64,000 nucleotides of DNA, from assembly GCA_002238685.1 (NCBI GenBank), contig MPMV01000010.1, positions 1 through 64,000 of the forward strand, written 5' to 3'. Below, piece after piece: positions 45,417-54,051 of the stretch. The stretch's first letter is position 1; each line of letters opens with the position of its first letter. The DNA comes from a bacterium EF100-94H03 bin56 (lineage in GTDB: Bacteria; Pseudomonadota; Alphaproteobacteria; SP197). The notes under the pieces were generated by a model that saw only the letters and a program-made list of their open reading frames with translations, was not told the origin of the DNA and did not search any database. The translations under genes and the position numbers were made by a program.

Positions 45417-45661
45417 GCGGCCCGCTTTCCCGCAGTACTCGGGAATGACCACCTGCGTGTGCGTTTTCCGGAACCGCCGGAAGATCTCTTCGGCCACCGC
45501 CTCGAACGGGATTTCGGCATCGCGAATGTCACAAGTCCTTGGGTTTGTGGCTTGCGGCCGTTGCCGGCGTCAGTTGCAACTCAACTCGCCACCACGGGTG
45601 CGCAATGGATGCATCCGATTATACTGGGCGTATGAACATGCCTTCGAAGGAGGTTGATGTC
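45417..45661. other. Unassigned stretch with coding-like minus-strand frame
   Basis: A minus-strand frame at about 45420-45545 reads AEIPFEAVAEEIFRRFRKTH followed by TQVVIPEYCGKAGR. It looks like protein-coding sequence (amphipathic helix, then a strand) but is cut off at both ends, and I cannot name it. It may be the fossil end of a gene displaced by rearrangement. The right part is the leader of the rubredoxin/MBL gene. Confidence 0.3.
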
Positions 45662-46369
45662 TTGAAACCTCAATGGGTCTGTCGGGTCTGCGGCTACAAC
45701 ATGATCGGTACGCGTCCCGACGTTTGTCCGTTCTGTGGCGAGCCTCACGACGTGTTTCTCACCTGGGAAGAGGCGGAGGATGCCTACGAGGTCACGGCCA
45801 CCGGGGTCAACGACAAGGTCACCCAGCTGATGTCGGTCCCGCGCCTGGGTATCGAGCATGCGGCCTATCGGGTCGAGACCGGCAGCGGTCCGATCTGGAT
45901 AGATTCGCCATCGGCGCTCAACCAGGACCTCCCACCGGTGGATCACATCTTCTTCACCCACCCCGACTTCATGGGGGCGTGCAATCAGTACCGGGAAATC
46001 TGGTCGGCCCAGGTTCATCTGCATCGGCTGGACGCGGCCAACCCGCTGGTGGAGAAATTCCCGGTGGATGATCCATTCGACGGTGATTTCGTCCACGGTG
46101 AGCTCGAGGCCTTCCACATCGGCGGTCACACCCCGGGTTTCACCGCTTACCTCTTCGAGCGGATCCTGTTCATCTGCGACTATGTGTTCCCGCCCGATGA
46201 GACGATGCACTTCAATCCGTACAGCCCCGGGTTGGAAGAAATGCGCACGCGTGGGGACCGCATCAGGACGGTGACTGAAGGTCGCGATATCGAGACGGTA
46301 TGCGGTTACAACTACGTGGCGGCATTCGACGACTGGATGCCGCGCTTCGAAAGGCTGTTGGCCGCCTGA
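45662..46369 (+). CDS. Rubredoxin-like domain fused to metallo-beta-lactamase-fold domain
   Basis: 235 aa from a TTG at 45662, chosen because AAGGAGG lies 8 nt upstream; an ATG at 45632 is also in frame but lacks such a site. N-terminus: WVCRVCGYNMIGTRPDVCPFCGEPHDVF, two C-x-x-C pairs that bind one Fe or Zn, with the shortened rubredoxin/rubrerythrin-type knuckle. MBL-like part: HIFFTHPDFMGACNQYREIW stands where H-x-H-x-D-H is expected, but only one His and one Asp remain. A second His is kept in GHTPGFTAYL, and later ICDYVFPPDE supplies an Asp. The metal centre is probably altered or mononuclear. Likely a redox or hydrolytic protein for an unknown thiol or flavin substrate. Confidence 0.75.
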   Translation: MKPQWVCRVCGYNMIGTRPDVCPFCGEPHDVFLTWEEAEDAYEVTATGVNDKVTQLMSVPRLGIEHAAYRVETGSGPIWIDSPSALNQDLPPVDHIFFTHPDFMGACNQYREIWSAQVHLHRLDAANPLVEKFPVDDPFDGDFVHGELEAFHIGGHTPGFTAYLFERILFICDYVFPPDETMHFNPYSPGLEEMRTRGDRIRTVTEGRDIETVCGYNYVAAFDDWMPRFERLLAA

Positions 46370-46549
46370 GGTAGCCCTCCCCGAAACCGCCACGGTCCTG
46401 GCGTGAGGCACACCCCGCCCGTGATCACGCGGCAGTTGCGCACGAGGTCACGGCCTTGCGGATGATCGTGCGGATGTCGCCCTCACGCTCAGGTAATCCA
46501 GCAACGTTTCTGGCCGCCGGGAGCACGAGCCCAGCCCAATGGATGTCAG

Positions 46550-47890
46550 GTGTCGACCACCGCTTCCCTCGATCCAGGGCTCGACGAAGACGACCTCTAT
46601 GGCGCCATGGACTGGCTCCTGGAGCGCCAGGAGAGGATCGAGCGGGGTCTGGCGAAGCGGCATCTCAAAGAGGGCTGCCTGGTCCTCTACGACCTGACCT
46701 CGGTGTGGATGGAGGGGAGATCGTGTCCTTTGGCCAAACGCGGTCATTCCCGGGATGGCAAGCGGGGCAAGCTGCAGATCGAGTTCGGCCTGTTGTGTGA
46801 CCGGGACGGATGTCCGGTATCGGTGGAGGTGTTCCCCGGCAACACGGCGGATCCGGCGACGCTGGCTTCGCAGATCGCCACGGTGCGCCAGCGGTTCTCC
46901 CTCTCGAAGGTGGTTCTGGTGGGGGACCGGGGGATGCTGACCCAGGCACGGATCCGCGAGGAGGTGAAGCCTGCGGGCCTGGACTGGATCAGTGCCCTCA
47001 GGGGACCAGCCATCCGTTCACTGGTGGAGGCCGGTGACGTGGAGATGTCGCTGTTCGATGAGAGGGACCTGGTGGAGATCACCAGCGACGCCTATCCCGG
47101 GGAGCGTCTCATGGTCTGCCGCAATCCGCTGCTGGCCGAGGACCGCGCCCGCAAGCGACAGGAGCTGCTCGAGGCCACCGAGGCCCTGCTCGAAGCAATA
47201 GCCGCGGCAACACGGCGCGAGACGCGCCGTCTCAAGGGGAGGGAGAAGATCGGTGAGAGGGTCGGCAAGGTCATCGGCAAGTACAAGATGGCGAAACACA
47301 TCACGTGGACCATCGACGATGACGGTGTCTTCGCCTACCGGCGCGATGACGCCTCCATCGCTGCCGAGGCCAGGCTCGACGGCCTCTACGTGATCCGCAC
47401 CAGTCTGCCGGCCAGTGAACTCGATGGCCCCGGCACGGCGCGCGCCTACAAGCGGCTCAGCTCCGTGGAACGAGCCTTCCGCAGCCTGAAGACCGTGGAC
47501 CTGAAGGTCCGCGCCGTCTACCACCGCACCGAACCCCGGGTCCGTGCCCACATCCTGTTGTGCATGCTCGCCTGGTACGTGGAGTGGCACATGCGCCAGA
47601 AACTCAAGCCCATGCTGTTCGACGAAGAGGATGCCCAAGGCGCCGAGGCCCGGCGCCCGTCCGTCGTGGCGCCGGCGACGGTATCGATGAGCGCCCGGGC
47701 CAAGGCGAGCAGCAAGAGGAACACCGATGACGACCCGGTACACAGTCTCTCCACCCTCATCGACGATCTCGCCACCATCACCCGGAACACCGTGGCGCCC
47801 CGCCTCTCGGGTGCCGAACCCTTCCAGGTCACCACACGGCCCACGTCACTCCAGAGGAAGGTCTTGGACCGCCTCGGCGTGCGTCCGTAA
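46550..47890 (+). pseudogene. IS1634-family (IS4 superfamily) transposase copy 1, N-terminally truncated
   Basis: 446 codons remain open. Compared with copy 2 (53.2 kb) it lacks about the first 127-133 residues; homology starts near 46550-46568. Seen: LYDLTSVWMEG (first catalytic Asp), VLVGDRGMLTQARI (second Asp in the DRG motif, intact here), ALRGPAIRSLVEAGDVEMSL, and RLSSVERAFRSLKTVDLKVR (Y/E motif with the catalytic Glu), then VRAHILLCMLAWYVEWHM. DDE chemistry for transposition, but the missing DNA-binding part should prevent activity. A minus-strand coding-like fragment (PEREGDIRTIIRKAV, around 46440-46505) sits upstream and is probably the displaced end of another gene. Confidence 0.85.
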
Positions 47891-48006
47891 CGTTCCCAGT
47901 AGAGACACACTCGATTGTTCCGAACGTCAATACATTCAATGCTTTACGCCTGAGTGCGGCTGGAACTTCGACCTAGGCTCGCGTACCGATCGTAATTCCT
48001 CTATGG

Positions 48007-48058
48007 TTTGGCGCCATTCGGGGGTTTGGTGCCATTCGGGGGTTTGGCTCCATTCGGG
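48007..48058 (+). repeat. Three 18-bp tandem repeats directly upstream of the TPP-enzyme gene
   Basis: Units TTTGGCGCCATTCGGGGG (48007-48024), TTTGGTGCCATTCGGGGG (48025-48042) and the shortened TTTGGCTCCATTCGGG (48043-48058). They end 14 bp before the ATG at 48073 and border the GGGGAGAGAG ribosome site. Each unit also contains a GGYGCC-type dyad in two of three copies. Could be protein-binding sites or slippage-prone leader DNA. Confidence 0.8.
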
Positions 48059-48072
48059 CGGGGAGAGAGTCG

Positions 48073-49740
48073 ATGGGCCGACCGGCAGCCGAGTATCTCG
48101 CCGAGGCGCTACATGTCTACGGGGTGACCCACGTTTTCTTCGTGGAGGCGATCCTGCGGCGCACCCTGATGCATCTGGAGAAGCACGGCGTGCACCGCAT
48201 TCTGGCGCATAGCGAGAAGGCAGCGGCGTACATGGCGGACGGCTACGCTCGCGCGTCCGGCAAGGTCGGAGTCTGCATGGCGCAGTCGGTGGGGGCAGCG
48301 AACCTCGCGGCAGGCTTGCAGGACGCCTATCTCAACCGTACACCGGTGGTCGCTTTCACCGGCCACAAGGCGATTCCGCAGCTCCACCAAAACGCCTATC
48401 AGGAAATCGAGCACGCGGGGTTGTTTCAGTCGGTGACTCAATTCTCGGCCAAGGTAGAGGCGGCGGACCAGCTGCCGTTGCTGCTGAGGCAGGCGTTTCG
48501 CGAGGCGACCGGGCCGACGCCGCGACCGGCGCACCTCGATCTCGCTGGTATGGCGGCGCAAATCGTCGAGAACGGCGAACTTGACTGCCCGGTGCAAGTG
48601 GATTCCCGGCACGCAAGGGCGCCGGCCTATCGGGCCGCGCCCGACCCCGCCGATGTCGGGGCGGCAGCCGAGGCGATTAATGCTGCCGCCCGACCGGTCG
48701 CAATACTCGGGGGAGGCGCGACGCTCGCCGGTGCCGGCGCGGAGGCCCGCGCGCTCGCCGCGCGCGGCATTCCTGTTGCCTACGCGTTGGACGGCAAGGG
48801 CCTGGTCGCCGATGACGACGATGGCACCATTGGTGCAGTTGGCAACTACTCGGCGCCTTACGCGAACCGCATAATCCACGAGGCGGACCTGGTCATCTAC
48901 GTAGGCTGCGATACCAGCGACATGAGCACCGGCCACTGGCGCGTGCCCGAGCCGGGCACGCCGGTTGTGCACATCGATGCAGACTCCGCCGAGCTGGGCC
49001 GGAGCTACCCCGGCACCCTCGGTATCTATGGCGACGCCCACCTCGCGCTCGGTGCGTTGGTGGAGCGTCTACGGGGGCGCACCGACCGAAGCTGGACAGC
49101 TCATGGGAGTGAGTTGCGCCGGGCATGGCGCGCGGAGGTTGAGCCGCATTCGAGCGCACTCACCAAACCGATCGCGGTCGAGCGACTGTGTCGCGAGTTG
49201 ACCCGAATCCTGCCCGAGAATGCGATGCTGGTGGCAGACACCGGTTACAGCGCGGTCTGGACCGGCACCCTGGTCGATTTGAATCACGAGTCGCAGGGCT
49301 TCATGCGGGCCGCGGGCTCGCTCGGCTGGGCGTTTCCGGCGGCCATTGGCGCGCAGTGCGCATTACCGGATCGGCCGGTGGTGTGCTTCTGCGGAGACGG
49401 CGGTTTCTACTACCATCTTTCCGAGCTCGAGACGGCGCGGCGCTGGCGGATCCCGGTCACTGTGGTCATCAACAACAACTCGGCCTTCGGCCAGGACATC
49501 GAAGGTGTGCGCAAAGTCTACGGCGGCGACAACGGTCGCGCCCGGGACCTGACTCACTTCGAACCCGTCAGCTTTGCGGCCGTGGCAGAATCGTTCGGTT
49601 GCCGCGGCATCCGAGTCGAGGACCCGGCCGACATCGCCGATGCCATCAAGACCGCGATCGCATCGAGCGAACCCACCGTCGTCGATGTCGTGACCGATGC
49701 GGAGCTGCGGGCGCCGGCTGCCTGGGTTCCCGATGCTTGA
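48073..49740 (+). CDS. Thiamine-diphosphate-dependent enzyme (acetolactate synthase-like)
   Basis: 555 aa with the three-domain layout of the acetohydroxyacid synthase/benzoylformate decarboxylase superfamily. PYR domain (1-170): AHSEKAAAYMADGYARASGK with the catalytic Glu, and QSVGAANLAAGLQDAYLNRTPVV. Middle domain (190-330): RPVAILGGGATLAGAGA, LVIYVGCDTSDMS. PP domain (370-555): GSLGWAFPAAIGAQCALPD and CFCGDGGFYYHLSELETARRW (G-D-G ... for Mg-ThDP; the usual 'N' part appears as NNNSAFGQDIEG). Could be acetolactate synthase, oxalyl-CoA decarboxylase, sulfoacetaldehyde acetyltransferase or another decarboxylase/ligase. Start ATG 48073 after GGGGAGAGAG. First gene of the module between the two IS copies. 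Confidence 0.87.
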   Translation: MGRPAAEYLAEALHVYGVTHVFFVEAILRRTLMHLEKHGVHRILAHSEKAAAYMADGYARASGKVGVCMAQSVGAANLAAGLQDAYLNRTPVVAFTGHKAIPQLHQNAYQEIEHAGLFQSVTQFSAKVEAADQLPLLLRQAFREATGPTPRPAHLDLAGMAAQIVENGELDCPVQVDSRHARAPAYRAAPDPADVGAAAEAINAAARPVAILGGGATLAGAGAEARALAARGIPVAYALDGKGLVADDDDGTIGAVGNYSAPYANRIIHEADLVIYVGCDTSDMSTGHWRVPEPGTPVVHIDADSAELGRSYPGTLGIYGDAHLALGALVERLRGRTDRSWTAHGSELRRAWRAEVEPHSSALTKPIAVERLCRELTRILPENAMLVADTGYSAVWTGTLVDLNHESQGFMRAAGSLGWAFPAAIGAQCALPDRPVVCFCGDGGFYYHLSELETARRWRIPVTVVINNNSAFGQDIEGVRKVYGGDNGRARDLTHFEPVSFAAVAESFGCRGIRVEDPADIADAIKTAIASSEPTVVDVVTDAELRAPAAWVPDA

Positions 49741-50161
49741 CAGGAGAGATGTTGTAGGCACGCGACGCTCAGGTACTCCCCCGCCCGAGAGCGACGCCGG
49801 TTGCAGGCAATCGAGGAAGAGCTCGACCGCGCCTACGCGACGCGAACCGCGCCTGCGGCAGGCACAACCCTAACCGCATCCCCAACCCGTTTATCCAGCA
49901 AGAGACTCCTGCGTTGTTTGTAACCTGTTGAGAGTGCGCGGGGAAGTTGGGGTTTCGAAAACGCCGCCACTAGACCTCAACAGCGCACCAAATCCGTCGC
50001 GAAAACACCAATCCGGTCGCCTGAAGCCGGCTTCAGGCGCGTGTCAGGCGGTCCCGCGGCAGTGACCGGATCCGTGAGGAAGGACGCCGAAAATCGCTGC
50101 AACGCAGAAGCCTCAGCAAGGACCGAACTTGACCCGGTTGCTCCCGCTTTGATAAACTTTC
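49741..50161. other. Intergenic region with a perfect 22-bp palindrome
   Basis: CGCCTGAAGCC then GGCTTCAGGCG at 50018-50039 is a gap-free inverted repeat, upstream of the oxygenase gene. No gene is supported in this 420-bp stretch. A plus-strand frame around 49780-49860 (ERRRLQAIEEELDRAYATR) has coding-like composition but no known family. The palindrome could be an operator or a transcript end. Confidence 0.5.
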
Positions 50162-51031
50162 TTGGAAACTGCAACGAAAAATTGGAATCCGGGCATTTTG
50201 CAGGGGCCAGATGATCTGATTGATCTTGACCGCTACCCTGTCGACAACCTGGGGAAACCCGAGACGGCGGCGCTTGTGGCGGGCCTGCGCCGCGATCTCG
50301 ACGAAACGGCGCTTGCCCGGTTACCGGGATTTCTCAAGCCAGGGGCCGTTGCGGCTATGGCGGCGGAAGCTCAGGAATTGGTGCCCACCGCCCACCGCCG
50401 TTCCCAACTCAGGACGCCCTACGGCTGGATGGACAACTCGGGCTTCTCCGAGGGCCACCCCCGTCATGCTCTCTTTACAAGGCGGGCTGGTATCATCACC
50501 CGGGACATGTTCCCTGAGACCAGCCTCGTGCGCTCACTATACTTGTGGGAGCCGTTGACCGAGTTCGTCCGCCGCGTCCTCGGTTTCGAGGCGCTTTTCC
50601 GAAGCGACGATCCCTGGCTCTCGGTCGTGGTCGATGTCGAAGACGAGGGTGGCCAGTTCGGCTGGCACTTCGACACCACCGACGGCGTCGTCTCGCTGCT
50701 GCTGCAGGAGCCGGATGAGGGAGGAGGATTTGAACTCGTTCCCTACATCCGCGACGAAGATGACGAGAACTACGAGGAGGTTGCCAGGGTCTTTGCCGGA
50801 AAATCGACCTTGGTCCAGAAACCGGCGATCACTGCCGGCACATTCTTGCTGTTCCGTGGCCGGCGCTCGCTTCATCGCGTCGCTCCGGTCGGTCGGACAG
50901 CGAAACCACGGTTGATCGCCCTTTTCTCCTATGACCACCGACCAGGCATGGTCTTCCCCGAGGCGACGGTGAGTTCGGCGCTCGGTACGACGTCCGAGCC
51001 TCACACGGGGAGCCCGAGCTTGGCCCGATGA
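50162..51031 (+). CDS. Fe(II)/2OG-oxygenase-like protein (HxD...H)
   Basis: 289 aa, with a TTG start at 50162 as the best upstream choice (no nearby ATG). Seen: ALARLPGFLKPGAVAAMAAE, then GQFGWHFDTTDGVVSLLLQE (H-x-D, about residues 168-170), EPDEGGGFELVPYIRDEDDENY (the 'GG.fe..p..R' strand), AGTFLLFRGRRSLHRVAPVG (distal His) and TAKPRLIALFSYDHRPGM (Arg for 2OG). The pattern fits the ArpA/HalD-like group of Fe(II)/2OG enzymes acting on amino acids or similar metabolites. Second gene of the module between the IS copies. Confidence 0.75.
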   Translation: METATKNWNPGILQGPDDLIDLDRYPVDNLGKPETAALVAGLRRDLDETALARLPGFLKPGAVAAMAAEAQELVPTAHRRSQLRTPYGWMDNSGFSEGHPRHALFTRRAGIITRDMFPETSLVRSLYLWEPLTEFVRRVLGFEALFRSDDPWLSVVVDVEDEGGQFGWHFDTTDGVVSLLLQEPDEGGGFELVPYIRDEDDENYEEVARVFAGKSTLVQKPAITAGTFLLFRGRRSLHRVAPVGRTAKPRLIALFSYDHRPGMVFPEATVSSALGTTSEPHTGSPSLAR

Positions 51032-51101
51032 TGGGGCATTGACGCTTCAGACAACGCAGATCCGACGCACCAACATAATCAGAACCACGGGAGGAAGAAT
51101 C

Positions 51102-52673
51102 ATGTCACGCAACGGACAGTCACGTCGCAGCTTCATGGAAACAATGGCGTTCGCCGGCGGCGCAGTGGTCACTGCTGTAGGGGCGCCGCGAGTGGCCGAC
51201 GCTCAGGAGAAGGTGTGCCGCATCCGCGCCAAGTCCGACATCTTCTCGCTCGACCCGGCGGTCAGCCATATCAACGACTTTAACGTCCGACTTGCGATCT
51301 TCAACAGCCTGATCGTGTACAAGCCCGGCAACGAATGGACCTGGATGCACGACGCCGCCGAGTACATCGAGCAGGTCGACCCGACCCACCTCGCGTTCCG
51401 CCTGAAGCCCGGCATCATGTGGACCAACGGCTACGGCGAGATGACGGCCGAGGACGTCCAATACTCGTACATGCGGATCGCCAACCCCGAGCTCAACGCC
51501 ACCAACCGTCAGGAGTTCGAGAACTTCGAATCGATCGAGGTCAAGGACAAGTACTCCGGCGTCATCGTCACCAAGGTACCGGACCCCGACCTTTGGATGA
51601 ACGCGCTGGCGAGATTCTCGGGCACTATCGTCTGCAAGAAAGCCTGGGAGGAGCGCGGCGCCTGGACTAAGTCGCTCGGCAACGACATCCCCTGCTCGAG
51701 CGGCCCTTACAAGCTGAAGGAATGGCGCCTGCGGGACCGCGTTATCCTGGAGCGCAACGAGCTGTGGTCGGGCGAAAAACCCTATTTCGACCGCATCGAA
51801 TACATCGTGATTGAGGACGCCAACACCAGCGAGATCGCGTTCCTGGCCGGCGAACTCGACATCACCGAGGCTTCGGTCGGCTCGGCTGTGCAGTTCATGG
51901 AGGAGCCGCCACCGAACACGGACGTCTATGTCCGGCCGACCACCGGTTTCGTCTGGGCCGGCATCAACATTCAGCACGAGCCGTTCGACGACGTCCGCGT
52001 GCGCCAAGCGATCCGCAAGGCGATCGACGTCAACCAGGTGATCGAGGCCTCCTATTTCGGCCTCACCGAGCCCTCGGTCGGCATCATCGCACCCGGTGTG
52101 CTGGGATATCGTAAGCGCAACCTGCAGCCACGCGACGTTGCTGGGGCCAAACAGCTGCTCGAGGAGGCCGGTCTCGGCAGCGGCTTCCGGACCACGCTGA
52201 CGACGCTCACCAACACGACTGACCTGTCGACGAGCCAAGTCATCCAGGCCAACCTTGCCGAGGTCGGGATCGACGTAGAGATCATGCCCTACGAAGGCGG
52301 CGTCTACTGGAACCTGGGTCTCGAATCCGAGGGCGACGACTGGAAGGATCTTCAGCTCGTTCTGCAGAGCTGGACGTCATCGCCGGACCCGCGGCGGGCC
52401 ACTATGTGGTTTGTCTGCGACCAGGTCGGCGAGTGGAACTGGCAGCGCTGGTGCAACGAGGAGTACAGCGATCTTGAGTACCGGGCGAGCCTCGAGACCG
52501 ATGTCGACAAGCGCGGCGAGATGTACGCGCGGATGATGGACCTCATGTGGGACAGCGCGGCCTTCATAAACCTTACACATACCGCAAGGGTCACTTTAGT
52601 GAGGGACACGATAGAGCCGAACATGATGCCGGACGGGCTAATCCACTTCCGCGCCCTGGAGGGCAAGGGTTAG
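51102..52673 (+). CDS. ABC transporter substrate-binding protein, family 5 (peptide/opine/nickel type)
   Basis: 523 aa from ATG 51102 (GGGAGGAAGAAT upstream). N-terminal Tat-like signal: SRRSFMETMAFAGGAVVTAVG, with a mature start near the AQEKVCRI segment. Family 5 pattern: DIFSLDPAVSHIND..., WTWMHDAAEYIEQVDPTHLAFRLKPGIMWTNG (the 'f.Lr.gv.f.dG' block), MTAEDVQYSY, IPCSSGPYKLKEW (G-T-G-P-Y variant) and VRQAIRKAIDVNQVI. No permease or ATPase is adjacent, so it must use subunits from elsewhere (perhaps the dipeptide-type operon downstream). Third gene of the IS-bracketed module. Confidence 0.87.
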   Translation: MSRNGQSRRSFMETMAFAGGAVVTAVGAPRVADAQEKVCRIRAKSDIFSLDPAVSHINDFNVRLAIFNSLIVYKPGNEWTWMHDAAEYIEQVDPTHLAFRLKPGIMWTNGYGEMTAEDVQYSYMRIANPELNATNRQEFENFESIEVKDKYSGVIVTKVPDPDLWMNALARFSGTIVCKKAWEERGAWTKSLGNDIPCSSGPYKLKEWRLRDRVILERNELWSGEKPYFDRIEYIVIEDANTSEIAFLAGELDITEASVGSAVQFMEEPPPNTDVYVRPTTGFVWAGINIQHEPFDDVRVRQAIRKAIDVNQVIEASYFGLTEPSVGIIAPGVLGYRKRNLQPRDVAGAKQLLEEAGLGSGFRTTLTTLTNTTDLSTSQVIQANLAEVGIDVEIMPYEGGVYWNLGLESEGDDWKDLQLVLQSWTSSPDPRRATMWFVCDQVGEWNWQRWCNEEYSDLEYRASLETDVDKRGEMYARMMDLMWDSAAFINLTHTARVTLVRDTIEPNMMPDGLIHFRALEGKG

Positions 52674-52937
52674 TTCCTTTGCAGAGTGTGAACCGGCTGT
52701 GCCTCCCATTTATCTCATCCGGGGTGGATCAAGAACGCCGACCGGTCCGGGCCGGTACTGGTGTTGGCACTATCTTCGCTGTGAGGCGAGCATAGTCATA
52801 TTTGGAAATGGCGCCCACGGCGGTCGGCAATCGGACTGTGAGACCTTGCCATAGTAGGACGGATTGATGAGGTTACGTCGACCCCGACGGCCTCAAATTC
52901 ATCGCCGCAAGCCGATTGAATGGTAGCGGGTGCCGGT

Positions 52938-53110
52938 CAGGCCGCCAACCGCTGGTACCGATGATGCAGGCCGCCGACCTGTGGAAACGCGACGTTCTTC
53001 CCGGCGCCAGCCGGCTGAATCGATCGTCGTTCAGGGGTATCCGTGCCTAGCCCGAAGTTCCCCGTGATTTCAGCAACAAGATCGTCCCAAGCAGGTGATT
53101 TTGGCGACAT
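52938..53110 (-). pseudogene. C-terminal remnant of an integrase-type transposase (weak)
   Basis: The minus-strand frame ends NVAFPQVGGLHHRYQRLAA*, a C-terminal pattern I associate with the integrase-core (rve) transposases that end '..GGLhHrY.R.a'. About 50 residues precede it (WDDLVAEITGNFG...). No DDE residues are present. The rest of 52674-53198 shows no gene and abuts IS copy 2. Confidence 0.3.
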
Positions 53111-53198
53111 AATGATGTTGTGTTGTCGCGAAAATATTCCCATGTAACTGTGAATTTTTCTGTCCACATGGCTCGCGTGAAGGCCTGTATACGTTGCC

Positions 53199-54041
53199 AT
53201 GTACATAGATATCGTCCCCAACCGGAACTCCCCGCCCGCCGTACTCCTGCGCGAAGGATGGCGCGAGAACGGCAAGATCAGGAAGCGCACCGTCGCCAAC
53301 CTCTCCTCCTGGTCCATGGAGAAGGTCGAGACCCTGCGGCGTCTCCTGAAGAACGAACCCCTCGTCGGCCGCGACGATGCCTTCGACATCGTCCGCTCCC
53401 TTCCCCACGGTCATGTCGCCGCGGTGCTGGGGACACTGAAGAAGCTCGGCCTCGAGGCGCTGATCGACCCGAAGCCCTCATCGAGAAGGAACCAGGTGCT
53501 GGCCATGATCGTGGCTCGCATCCTGGAGCCCGCCTCGAAGCTCGCCACGGCAAGGGGGCTGGTCGAGGCCACGGCGGTGAGCACCCTTGGCGAGATCCTC
53601 GATCCAGAGCTCGACGAGGACGACCTCTATGGCGCCATGGACTGGCTCCTGGAGCGCCAGGAGAGGATCGAGCGGGGTCTGGCCAAGCGGCACCTCGATG
53701 AGGGCGGCCTGGTCCTCTGTGACCTGACTTCGGTGTGGATGGAGGGAAGAGCGTGTCCTTTGGCCAAACGCGGTTATTCCCGGGACGGCAAGCGGAGCAA
53801 GCTGCAGATCGAGTTCAGCCTGTTGTGTGACCGGGACGGATGTCCGGTATCGGTGGAGGCGTTCCCCGGCAACACGGCGGATCCGACGACGCTGGCCTCG
53901 CAGATCGCCACGGTGCGCCAGCGTTTCTCCCTCTCGAAGGTGGTTCTGGTGGGGGGCCGGGGGATGCTGACCCAGGCACGGATCCGCGAGGAGGTGAAGC
54001 CTGCGGGCCTGGACTGGATCAGTGCCCTTAAGCGACCGGCC
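53199..54041 (+). pseudogene. IS1634-family transposase copy 2, C-terminally truncated
   Basis: About 281 residues of homology: N-terminal MYIDIVPNRNSPPAVLLREG and KIRKRTVANLSSWSMEKVE, then DLTSVWMEG (first catalytic Asp) and WISALKRPANE, where similarity to copy 1 stops at about 54038. Near-identical to copy 1 over the shared stretch (53598-54038 against 46568-47008), so they are the same element. In this copy the DRG motif is mutated (VLVGGRGMLTQ, D to G) and the Glu-containing part is missing, so it is inactive. The truncation falls 10 bp from the stop codon of the minus-strand ABC ATPase gene: a rearrangement junction. Confidence 0.88.
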
Positions 54042-54051
54042 AATGAAATCC

